Part shown: in pieces, positions 34,256-42,326 of the stretch
Position numbering within the stretch: position 1 is the stretch's first letter
How the letters are laid out: each line of letters begins with the position of its first letter
The notes under the pieces: generated by a model
What the model was told of the DNA's origin: nothing
Seen by the model: only the letters and a program-made list of their open reading frames with translations
The model's database searches: none
Position numbers and translations under genes: made by a program
From: Rhizobium leguminosarum bv. trifolii WSM1325
Lineage (GTDB): Bacteria > Pseudomonadota > Alphaproteobacteria > Rhizobiales > Rhizobiaceae
Reading direction: 5' to 3'
Length of the DNA: 64,000 nt
NCBI GenBank assembly: GCA_000023185.1
Contig: CP001622.1
Location: 1,612,001-1,676,000, forward strand

Positions 34256-34869
34256 CGGGTCAGCTCCCCCGCCAGCCAGGCGATAACACGGCCGGCCAGT
34301 TGCTTTTTGATGTCGGGATCGTCTCCGCAGCCCCAGAACTCGTTTCCGGCATGCGACAATAGTTCTCCGCCCGCCGGCCGCGCCCAGATCCAGTCGACGG
34401 GAATGGCAGCTGGTCCCAACGTATTGATCGCAACGGCGCCTGATGGCATCGGATTGTGTCCGCGGCCGTAGAAACCGGCGACGCCGCGGTTCGTTTCCAG
34501 CATGCTCTGGTCGATGCCGGTAAAAACAGGATGGTCGAATTGCCTGACCTGCACGAAGTTGGCTCTCTTCGGCTGCCGCATCGGGATATAGGCGCCGAGT
34601 TCCGGCAGGATCGGCCGAAGCATGTGGCCGCTGAAGATCCACCGGCCGCCTCGGTCGAGGAAGGACGCCACCGCCGGCGCGTATCTGAGGAAGCCGACCT
34701 GATCGAGATGGGTGGTGGTGATGAGGCCGCTTGCGGCAGCGAAATGCGCCTCGGTCAACTCCATCTCGCGCACGGTGATCAGCTTGCCCTGCGCGGTCGC
34801 CTCGGCGAAAGCCGGCGGGCTCATGCTGAAAGGGTCTTGATAATGCGACTGGATCAGAAGGATGCTCAT
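34252..34869 (-). CDS. Class I amidotransferase-fold protein A (ThuA-like)
   Basis: The 205-residue protein resembles ThuA and class I amidotransferase-like domains (MSILLIQSHYQDPF, VASFLDRGGRWIFSGHM, NEFWGCGDDPDIK near the end). The GxCxG elbow is replaced by FSGHML, so a classical amidotransferase reaction is unlikely. It overlaps the ATPase gene and the next gene by 4 bases each. With protein B it suggests a pair that binds or modifies whatever the importer brings in. Function is not known. Confidence 0.72.
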   Translation of the reverse strand: MSILLIQSHYQDPFSMSPPAFAEATAQGKLITVREMELTEAHFAAASGLITTTHLDQVGFLRYAPAVASFLDRGGRWIFSGHMLRPILPELGAYIPMRQPKRANFVQVRQFDHPVFTGIDQSMLETNRGVAGFYGRGHNPMPSGAVAINTLGPAAIPVDWIWARPAGGELLSHAGNEFWGCGDDPDIKKQLAGRVIAWLAGELTR

Positions 34870-35624
34870 GCGGCGCGAATTCCTGCAAAGGCGGGCAGAA
34901 CCGCCTGATGCCCGTCGCCTGTCGGGCCGATAAGCTCGACCACCCGCATCGGGACACCGTAAAGCCGTTCGAGATGTTCCGGCGTGATCGTCTCCGCGAC
35001 CGGACCGAACAGCGATTGACCATCCGGCATCATCAGCAGCGCATCGTCGGCTGCGGCAAGCGCATGGTTCGGATCATGCGTCGTGAAGGCGATTGCCTTG
35101 TCGCGCGGTTCACGCAGGCTTTTGAGCAGGTTCAGCAGCCGCTCCTGGTTGCGAAGGTCGAGTGCCGCCGCCGGCTCGTCGAGGACGATCGCCTCCGACC
35201 CGGTGGCGAGCGCTCGCGCCAGAAGCACGAGTTGCCGTTCGCCGCCGGACAGCCGGTCGAAGAAATGATCGGCAAAGCGGGCAGCCCCCGCCCGCTCAAG
35301 CGCGGCATGGGCAATTTCGAAATCGGAAGGTCCCGGTTGCCCGAACAGGCCGAGATGCGCTGCCCGCCCCATGACGGCGACGTCGATGGCGCGGTAGCGC
35401 TGGTTGCTGCTTCCGGTCTGCGGGACGTAGCCGACGATGGCGGGCGCCACCCGGCTGCCCGCGTCCAGCCGCTGAAAGCCGAGCATGGCTTTCAGCGTCG
35501 TCGTCTTGCCCCGTCCGTTGGGGCCGAGAATGGCGAGCGACCGCCCGACGGGAACCGAGAAACTCAGGCGGTCGAGGATGGTGCGTGCCCCGAACCTGAC
35601 GACCGCATCCGTCAATCCGATCAT
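34866..35624 (-). CDS. ABC transporter ATP-binding protein (FecE/BtuD type)
   Basis: The 252-residue ATPase has Walker A GPNGRGKTT (34-42), signature LSGGERQLVLLARAL, Walker B AIVLDEP and the H-loop in FTTHDPNHAL. It belongs to the iron-siderophore, haem and cobalamin importer group. It overlaps the permease gene by 4 bases. Confidence 0.92.
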   Translation of the reverse strand: MIGLTDAVVRFGARTILDRLSFSVPVGRSLAILGPNGRGKTTTLKAMLGFQRLDAGSRVAPAIVGYVPQTGSSNQRYRAIDVAVMGRAAHLGLFGQPGPSDFEIAHAALERAGAARFADHFFDRLSGGERQLVLLARALATGSEAIVLDEPAAALDLRNQERLLNLLKSLREPRDKAIAFTTHDPNHALAAADDALLMMPDGQSLFGPVAETITPEHLERLYGVPMRVVELIGPTGDGHQAVLPAFAGIRAA

Positions 35625-36685
35625 GATCCGGTCCTTTCGCGATAGTGATGGCGCAGGAGAGCCGCAAAGATCGGCGCGCCGACAAGGGCGGTGATGACGC
35701 CGAGCGGGATTTCCGCGGCCGTCGCCGTGCGGGCGAGCGTGTCGATGCAGACCATGAATCCTGCGCCGAGCACGGCGGCTGCCGGCAGCAGCGCACGGTG
35801 ATCATGGCCGACCAGCAGGCGGGCGGCGTGGGGAATGACGATGCCGATCCAGCCGATGATGCCTGAGACTGCGACCTGGCTGCCGACGATGACGGCGATG
35901 AGGCCGAAGACCAGCCATCTCTCGCGTATCGTATTGGCGCCGAGGCTGCGGGCTTCGGCTTCGTCGAGCGACAGGATGTTGAGCCGGAAGCGGAGCATCC
36001 ACAGGAAGCAGCTTCCGAGGATGAGGCCGGGTGCCGCCACCAGCGTGCGTTCCCAGGTGGCCGTCGCAAAGGACCCCATCAGCCAGTAGACGATGGCGGG
36101 AAGGGACGTGTTGGGATCGGCGATGAATTGCAGCAGCGAGACGACCGCCGAGAACATCGAGCTGATGACCAGCCCCGACAGGATCACGGTGACCGTTTCC
36201 GACCGGCCGTTGAGGCGCGACAGCAGCCCCACCAGGATGACGGCCGCCATGCCGCAGAGGAACACCATGGCGATCAGCGGAAATCCCCAGATGCCGAGCA
36301 TGATCGCCAGCGCGCCGCCGAAGGCGGCACCCTGCGAAATGCCCAGTATGTCTGGCGAAACCAGTGGATTTCGAAACACGCCCTGAAGGCCCGCGCCCGA
36401 GATCGCAAGCCCGGCGCCTGCAAGTGCTGCAAGCACGACGCGCGGCGCGCGCACCAGCAGTACGATGCGTTCGTCGATCCCGGCAAGCTCCCGCGAGGGG
36501 TCGCTGATCCCCTGCCAGATCAGCTCCAGTGCGCGTCCAGCCGGCACGGAGAACCGTCCGACGCAGAGGCTGACGGTGAAGGCGATCACCAGCAGCGCCA
36601 GCAGCAAGGTGAAGACCAGTGTCTGCCTGGCGAGGTGAATCCGGCGGGCAGCGGGCGCCGTCTCCTCCTGCATTATCGTCGCCAT
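35621..36685 (-). CDS. ABC transporter permease (FecCD/BtuC type)
   Basis: The 354-residue membrane protein has about ten helices, typical of FecCD/BtuC permeases for iron chelates, haem, cobalamin or molybdate. Family marks are GAGLAISGAGLQGVFRNPLVSPD near residue 95 and the GWIGIVIPHAARLLVG segment. The ATG at 36685 lies 4 bases after the binding-protein stop; an alternative ATG at 36673 exists. Confidence 0.92.
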   Translation of the reverse strand: MATIMQEETAPAARRIHLARQTLVFTLLLALLVIAFTVSLCVGRFSVPAGRALELIWQGISDPSRELAGIDERIVLLVRAPRVVLAALAGAGLAISGAGLQGVFRNPLVSPDILGISQGAAFGGALAIMLGIWGFPLIAMVFLCGMAAVILVGLLSRLNGRSETVTVILSGLVISSMFSAVVSLLQFIADPNTSLPAIVYWLMGSFATATWERTLVAAPGLILGSCFLWMLRFRLNILSLDEAEARSLGANTIRERWLVFGLIAVIVGSQVAVSGIIGWIGIVIPHAARLLVGHDHRALLPAAAVLGAGFMVCIDTLARTATAAEIPLGVITALVGAPIFAALLRHHYRERTGS

Positions 36686-36689
36686 GACG

Positions 36690-37793
36690 TCACTTTGCCT
36701 CGAACTGCGCGTAGTCGGCGGCGGCGCCCTGTTCCTTCAGCCAAAGGATATTGTCGATATCGCTATCGGCCAGGTCGTAGTTGTAAAGGGTCTTGTAGGC
36801 CGTCTTCATTTCCGTCCGCAGATCGTATTTGAAGATCTCGGGATGGAGCAGGTTGGCCGTCCACATCCAGGACAACGGCGATTCCTGGCTCGGCGGATCC
36901 CAGCGATAGCCGCCGAGCGGCATCTTGTAGACCCGCTTGGATTTGGCGGCATTGGTCAGAGACAGGATCGGATCGTTATAGACCCAGTCGACATTCAGCT
37001 TCGCCTCGAAAGCATTGAGGAAGATGACGTCGGGGTTCCACGCTGCGATCTGTTCCTTGTTCACCGAGACCGTGCCGTTGATTTCGTCCGAGGCGTTTCT
37101 CCCGCCCGCAAGCTCGATGGACCAGGCATTGTAATTGCCCTTGGTGCCGGAGGCGCTGATATCGGAGAGCGCACGGCCGAGGTAGAGAACATTCGGCTTC
37201 TTGTCATCGGGGATAGCAGTCGTCTTGGCCTCGATATCCTTCTGGACGCGATCACGCCATTCCACCAGTTCGTCGATCCGCTCCGGCTTGCCGATCGCCT
37301 TTGCGGCCATGGTCATATAATCGCGGGTCAGCTCTTCCGTGCCATAGAGGATCAGCATCGTGGTGAGCCCGGCATTGGTGATGGGTGCGACGATATCGGC
37401 GCCGCGATCGCCCCATTGGATGACGAGATCGGGATTGGCGGCGGTGAGCGCCTCGACATTAGGCACGAAATTCGGCGCCGTCACATCAGACGGAATATCC
37501 TTCGCCTCGGGGAAGATCTTTCCGAGAATCCCTTCGACCACGGCGCTCTTTGCCGTCGGGTTCATCCCAATGAGCTTCCGGGTGCTGCCATCCAGCGCGA
37601 TGACGGTGGAAGCCATTGGGATGACGATCGAGACGACACGTTCGGCAGCCTTTGCCAGCCGCACCTCGCGGTTCCCTTGATCCTTGAAGACGATCTCTTC
37701 GGCAAAAGCTGTCGGTGCAAACAGCACGGCGGCAAGTGCAGCCGCCATGCGGCGGCGCGAAGCAGTTGTGATGAAAAGCGAAAGCGGAACCAT
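36690..37793 (-). CDS. ABC transporter substrate-binding protein (BtuF/FepB/TroA-like)
   Basis: About 367 residues with a signal peptide (cleavage near TAFA before EEIVF) and a TroA-like fold with a rigid helix joining two lobes, as in iron-siderophore, cobalamin or molybdate binding proteins (VVSIVIPMASTVIALDG, NPDLVIQWGDRGADIV and PDVIFLNAF). The start at 37793 has GGGGAG at about 6 bases. It heads a six-gene operon. No Fur, Irr or RirA box could be recognised upstream, so the ligand is not settled. Confidence 0.88.
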   Translation of the reverse strand: MVPLSLFITTASRRRMAAALAAVLFAPTAFAEEIVFKDQGNREVRLAKAAERVVSIVIPMASTVIALDGSTRKLIGMNPTAKSAVVEGILGKIFPEAKDIPSDVTAPNFVPNVEALTAANPDLVIQWGDRGADIVAPITNAGLTTMLILYGTEELTRDYMTMAAKAIGKPERIDELVEWRDRVQKDIEAKTTAIPDDKKPNVLYLGRALSDISASGTKGNYNAWSIELAGGRNASDEINGTVSVNKEQIAAWNPDVIFLNAFEAKLNVDWVYNDPILSLTNAAKSKRVYKMPLGGYRWDPPSQESPLSWMWTANLLHPEIFKYDLRTEMKTAYKTLYNYDLADSDIDNILWLKEQGAAADYAQFEAK

Positions 37794-37879
37794 GGTGTCT
37801 CCCCGTATGACGATGAGCGCCATTCCTATTCCGCGTATTTATTCTTGTCTACAAATCTCCACTTTAATTAGCGATATGA

Positions 37880-38971
37880 CTACCGCATCAGCCCAGCGGA
37901 CCGGAGGGCATCTTCAATGACCTTCTGGATGCCGCCCCGGTCGCTGCCCGCGCCGAATGGGCCTGCGGCGTTTTCCGGTTGCGCAGCCGAGGGTTTTGCG
38001 TCGCGCCGTTTTTCAAATGAGGGGACCAGACCCCAGGACCTGGCAGTTTCGACGGTCGATGAAATTCCGACGTCAAGCATGAAGGGGCCGCTTGCGCCGT
38101 AGCCGGTGTCGACATCGAGCGGCGTGCCGTGATCCATCCCGGCAATCGTATACAGCTCGATTACATCGACACCGTGAGCATCGGTCCAGACCTTTCGCTG
38201 GTGTCGTCCGATATCTGCGACGCGCCCCGGCGATGCGTCGACGCCGTGGATATTTCTCCATTGCTCCACGATCGCATTTGCATTGGATGGCACGACGGTT
38301 CTGTCTGCGCTCCCCTGCCAGAGCGATAATGTCGGCCATGGGCCTTTGTGCCCTGAAGCGTTTCTCAATCGCAGTTCAAGCTCCTTGGCAGTTGGGCTGC
38401 CGTGACCGCGCATTCGGTCGAATGCCTCGGGAATGGTCCCGGCACTTGCATATGGCAGGCCCGCGATGATCGCGCCGCCCGCAAAAATCTCGGGATAGGT
38501 GGCGAGCATGGCTGCGGCCATGGCGCCGCCGGCCGAAAGCCCGGTCACGAACACGCGCCTGCCGTCGATACCGTGTTCCGCAACGACCTTTGCGATCATC
38601 TGGCGAATGGAAAATACCTCGCCGTGATCGCGGCTTATGTCCTCCGGGTTAAACCAATTGAAGCAGAGGTTTGGATTGTTTGCCCGCCGTTGCTCGGGAA
38701 ACAGCAGCGCGAAGCCGTAGTCCTCGGCCAATCGCGACCACCCGGACCCGCTATCATACCCGGCGGCAGTCTGGGTGCAGCCGTGCAGGACGACGACCAG
38801 GGCTAGGTTTTTCCCCCGCTTCGACGGCAAATAGGTGTAGCCCCCCAAGGCGCCGGGGTTTGAGCCAAACGCATCCAAGGCGACCAGGTCGGGGTTGTTC
38901 TGCGTGGGTTGGGCGCGAAGGGTTCCTCGCAGCGCAGCAAGGCGTGCGAGCGTGTCCGACATAGATCTCAT
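37880..38971 (-). CDS. Extracellular esterase / PHB depolymerase-family hydrolase
   Basis: About 363 residues of the alpha/beta-hydrolase esterase PHB family (LpqC/feruloyl-esterase-like). VVVLHGCTQTAAGYD gives the oxyanion hole, GLSAGGAMAA carries the nucleophile Ser, QGSADRTV the Asp, and GMDHGTPLD the His. There is no obvious signal peptide. Substrates could be short polyhydroxybutyrate or aromatic esters. The start at 38971 has GGAG 6 bases upstream. It is a single gene. Confidence 0.88.
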   Translation of the reverse strand: MRSMSDTLARLAALRGTLRAQPTQNNPDLVALDAFGSNPGALGGYTYLPSKRGKNLALVVVLHGCTQTAAGYDSGSGWSRLAEDYGFALLFPEQRRANNPNLCFNWFNPEDISRDHGEVFSIRQMIAKVVAEHGIDGRRVFVTGLSAGGAMAAAMLATYPEIFAGGAIIAGLPYASAGTIPEAFDRMRGHGSPTAKELELRLRNASGHKGPWPTLSLWQGSADRTVVPSNANAIVEQWRNIHGVDASPGRVADIGRHQRKVWTDAHGVDVIELYTIAGMDHGTPLDVDTGYGASGPFMLDVGISSTVETARSWGLVPSFEKRRDAKPSAAQPENAAGPFGAGSDRGGIQKVIEDALRSAGLMR

Positions 38972-39204
38972 GAAAGTCTCCGCCAATCAGCAGCCGGGAT
39001 GGCGGTGATGCTGAACTAAACGCGTCAATCTACGAAAAGGTTGCTGCGGTGCACAATGTTTTTCGTACCATCGAGCTTCTCAATACACTCTGCCCGTGTG
39101 CTCATTTCAGCAGTCAGCGGGCCATGAACATTTTGATCCTGAATGTAGGCGAAAGATCCCAAGACCTGCGGAAAAGCTGCGAACGTCTTCGCCATGACTT
39201 CTGA

Positions 39205-40182
39205 TTACAAATCAGCCGGAACAGGGTGCCTGACCGGCGCCCTTGATCGATCTCCACTGGGAACGGGACGGTCGACGCCACGTCGCTCGCGCCGCCACTG
39301 CCCCGGCGCCACGCCGGTCGCAGCTTTAAAAGCGCGGCTGAGGGCGATGTCGGTGCCATAGCCGGTCTGCGCGGCCGCCGCTGAGATTGAGTGGCCGGCG
39401 GCGAGAATGAGTTTCGCACGATAAATGCGCCAAGTCGTGATGTAGGTCAGCGGCGGCACTCCGACGACCGACTTGAACAGCACTGCAAAGGTGGAGCGCG
39501 ACATCCCCACATCGCGGGCGAGCTGCTCCAGCGTCCACGGGTGCGCCAGATCGGCATGAATCCGGTGCAGCGTTTGCGCCAACTGGCGATGGGTCAGTCC
39601 GGCGAGCCAGCCCTCGGGCATATTCCCCTCCGAACTGGCCCAGCTTCGGATCGCTTGGATGAACAGCACGTCGAGCAGCCTGCCGACGACATAGGAGCCG
39701 CCAAGCGACGCCTGCGCCTCCTCTTTTCCGATCTGTTCGAGGATCGAGACCATCCGCCCTGCGTCGGACTTCGCCATGGCGACATGAACAACATCGGGCA
39801 ACAGCGCCGATAAGGGCTCGCCCGCAGCGTGGTCGAACGTAAACAGGGTCGAGAAGAACTCGCACGCTTCGCCGTCTCCACCGAAGGACACCGTCTCGCC
39901 CGTCACATGGTCGGCAATCTGCCAGCAGGGCACTGCGACCCGGTCCGGAGCGTCGCCCAATATGCCCATGACCCCCTGCTTGATGATGAGGCAGTCGCCT
40001 TCCTCGACAACGACCGGGGGGTGGCCGACTTGGGTGAACCAGCCCCGGCCCTTAGCGATGACGATCAGCCGCGCCTGACCGCCGCTATCGAACGACATCG
40101 CCCATGGTGCATGAGCACGCATGCGGACGAAGAGCGAGCTTTGGAGCTGCATGGCGCTGAGGACGGAATCGAAGGGGTCCAT
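39205..40182 (-). CDS. AraC-family transcriptional regulator with cupin sensor domain
   Basis: About 325 residues: an N-terminal cupin-type ligand-binding domain (AraC-binding cupin_6; DPFDSVLSAMQLQSSLFVR opening) and a C-terminal double helix-turn-helix (LEQLARDVGMSRSTFAVLFK and ISAAAAQTGYGTDIALSRAFK). The start is placed at 40182 by family alignment; an ATG at 40251 is possible and no strong ribosome site exists. It is divergent from the quinone oxidoreductase gene, the usual layout for a regulator of aldehyde or quinone detoxification genes. Confidence 0.88.
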   Translation of the reverse strand: MDPFDSVLSAMQLQSSLFVRMRAHAPWAMSFDSGGQARLIVIAKGRGWFTQVGHPPVVVEEGDCLIIKQGVMGILGDAPDRVAVPCWQIADHVTGETVSFGGDGEACEFFSTLFTFDHAAGEPLSALLPDVVHVAMAKSDAGRMVSILEQIGKEEAQASLGGSYVVGRLLDVLFIQAIRSWASSEGNMPEGWLAGLTHRQLAQTLHRIHADLAHPWTLEQLARDVGMSRSTFAVLFKSVVGVPPLTYITTWRIYRAKLILAAGHSISAAAAQTGYGTDIALSRAFKAATGVAPGQWRRERRGVDRPVPSGDRSRAPVRHPVPADL

Positions 40183-40278
40183 GGGAATCTCGGACGATAG
40201 GTTATAAAATGCATACTCCACGTAATAGATGATCCCGTCAATCTCCACCATATCACTTACACAATCTGGAGGTTGCGC

Positions 40279-41277
40279 ATGAAGATCTATCGTTTGCAGA
40301 AAATCGGCTCCGTCAACGGCCTGGAGTTACGCGAAGAGCCCACGCCAAGTCCCGGTCCGGGCGAAGTCCTCGTTAACATCAAGGCGACCTCGCTCAATTT
40401 CCGCGACCTCACGATCATCAACGGCTGGTCGCCCTTTCCGCTCGAAGAAGGGCGGGTGCAGCTGTCCGACGCCGCCGGGATCGTCGAGGCGGTCGGCTCG
40501 GGGGTCGTCCGTTTCGCGGTCGGCGACCGGGTGGCGAACAATTTCATGCCGGGCTGGCATGCGGGACCATTTCGTGAATTTGTGCCCCAATATGGCACCC
40601 AGATTGATGGCTGGATGGCCGAATATCGCACCGTCGACCAGAACGAGCTGGTCGCCATTCCCGATTCGATCAGCTTCGACGATGCCGCGACTCTGCCATG
40701 CGCCGCCGTCACCGGGTGGAATGCGGTCGCCGGCGTCGGTCCGCAGCACCGCGTGCTGACGCAGGGAACCGGAGGTGTGTCGTTGTTCGCGCTGCAGTTC
40801 GCCAAGGCGCGCGGCGCGGAAGTGATCGCGACGACCTCGTCGAACGAGAAGGCGGAGCGTCTGCGCGCACTCGGCGCCGACCATGTGATCAACTACGCCG
40901 AGAATCCCGATTGGGGCGAGCTAGCCAAGGCGCTCACCGGCGGGCGTGGCGTCGACCGCGTGGTCGAGGTTGGCGGCCCCGGCACATTCGCCCAGTCGTT
41001 GAAAGCGGTGGCACTTAGCGGCCAGGTGTCGATGGTGGGAGTGCTGTCGCAGGGGGAGATGCCCGGCTACCTCGACATGTTCCTCACCTTCGCGCGGTTC
41101 CAGACGATCGCCACCGGCAATCGTCTGGATCTGGAAGACGTGATCGCCGCCGTCGCGCAGAATGGCATCCGCCCGGTGATCGACAGCCGCTTCACGCTCG
41201 CCGACGGCAAAGCCGCATTCGAGCATTTCGGCAAACGCAACGTGTTCGGCAAGGTCGTCATCACCAATGAGGGCTGA
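40279..41277 (+). CDS. Zinc-less NAD(P)-dependent alcohol dehydrogenase / quinone oxidoreductase
   Basis: A 332-residue MDR-superfamily protein. The nucleotide-binding site reads TQGTGGVSLFALQFAKA near residue 157, with the zeta-crystallin-like GADHVINYAE. The structural zinc cysteines are absent, favouring a quinone oxidoreductase or enoyl reductase role. CTGGAGG lies 6 bases before the ATG. Divergent from the AraC gene and followed by an SDR gene after 101 bases. Confidence 0.88.
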   Translation: MKIYRLQKIGSVNGLELREEPTPSPGPGEVLVNIKATSLNFRDLTIINGWSPFPLEEGRVQLSDAAGIVEAVGSGVVRFAVGDRVANNFMPGWHAGPFREFVPQYGTQIDGWMAEYRTVDQNELVAIPDSISFDDAATLPCAAVTGWNAVAGVGPQHRVLTQGTGGVSLFALQFAKARGAEVIATTSSNEKAERLRALGADHVINYAENPDWGELAKALTGGRGVDRVVEVGGPGTFAQSLKAVALSGQVSMVGVLSQGEMPGYLDMFLTFARFQTIATGNRLDLEDVIAAVAQNGIRPVIDSRFTLADGKAAFEHFGKRNVFGKVVITNEG

Positions 41278-41378
41278 GAGATCTGCATCCCAGGGCGGTA
41301 TATATCGCCCAGAAAGCAATCTAACCGCGCAGTTCCGACGCGCTTTATCCCACCTTCTCATTACATGGAGCATACGAA

Positions 41379-42128
41379 ATGGCAAAACTGACTGACAAGG
41401 TCGCCGTGATCACCGGCGGCGGGAGCGGCATCGGCCTGGCGTCAGCCAAGCTCTTCGCCCAGGAAGGCGCAACGGTCGTCATCGTCGGGCGCAATAAGGA
41501 TGCGCTCGACAAAGCCGCCGCCGAAATCGGCGGCAGCGCGGCGGCGATCGTCGCGGATGTCGCGGACCTGGACGCGCTGGACGCGCTCTATGCGGAGGTC
41601 GGCAAGCGTTTCGGCAGGATCGACGTGATCTTTGCCAACGCGGGCGTCAACAATCTCGCGCCGTTCGAGGCGGTAACGGTTGAGGATTTCGACACCCAGT
41701 TCAACGCCAATGTTCGCGGTCTCTTCTTCACCGTGCAGAAGGCGCTGCCGCTGCTCAGCGATGGGGCATCGGTGATTCTCAACGCCTCTGTGGCGCATGG
41801 CAAGGGTACCCCGATGCACTCGGTCTATGCGGCGACCAAGGCGGCCGTACGGTCCTTTGCACGCAGTTGGACGACCGACCTCAAACATCGGAAGATTCGC
41901 GTCAACTCGCTCAGCCCCGGGCTGGTCGAGACTCCGATCTTCGGCAAGCTGGGCGTCCCGGCCGAGGCCATCAAGGAAGGGCTACCCGCGATGCTTGCCC
42001 AGATGCCGATGGGCCGGGTCGGCAGGCCGGAAGAGGCGGCCACCGTCGCGCTGTTCCTGGCAAGCGCAGACAGTTCGTTCGTGACCGGCATCGACCTTCC
42101 CGTCGATGGTGGAATGGGACAGGTATAA
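41379..42128 (+). CDS. Short-chain dehydrogenase/reductase
   Basis: The 249-residue classical SDR has the cofactor motif TGGGSGIG (residues about 13-20), NAG, catalytic Ser in ILNASVAHG, YAATK and the SPG motif. It reduces or oxidises small alcohols and ketones with NAD(P); the substrate is not evident. It appears to form one unit with the quinone oxidoreductase under the AraC regulator and ends at a clear terminator. Confidence 0.9.
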   Translation: MAKLTDKVAVITGGGSGIGLASAKLFAQEGATVVIVGRNKDALDKAAAEIGGSAAAIVADVADLDALDALYAEVGKRFGRIDVIFANAGVNNLAPFEAVTVEDFDTQFNANVRGLFFTVQKALPLLSDGASVILNASVAHGKGTPMHSVYAATKAAVRSFARSWTTDLKHRKIRVNSLSPGLVETPIFGKLGVPAEAIKEGLPAMLAQMPMGRVGRPEEAATVALFLASADSSFVTGIDLPVDGGMGQV

Positions 42129-42254
42129 GCTCTAGGCGGCTGGAAAAGGTGAGAACAGGGTGCGTTGTCGGCGATTCCGCCGTTAAGCCTCCTGGCCTGC
42201 TGCAAGGTTTCCTAGGACCGGAGCCCACACGGCTGCAACACAATCAGCGTGAGA

Positions 42255-42282
42255 TAAAACCCGCGTTTCCGCGGGTTTTATG
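42255..42282. terminator. Bidirectional intrinsic terminator
   Basis: A perfect 12-bp stem ATAAAACCCGCG / CGCGGGTTTTAT with a 4-base loop and A and T tracts on both sides lies between the convergent SDR and catalase genes. Confidence 0.92.
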
Positions 42283-42326
42283 ATTACAACGGGCATTCCC
42301 GGGCGCGGACGGCGGCGACGAGTCAG

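Noticed and set aside
33635..35023. 462-residue minus-strand frame joining two genes
   Set aside because: Its first 256 residues are the wrong frame of the amidotransferase-fold gene A; the real gene starts at 34255 with a 4-base overlap.
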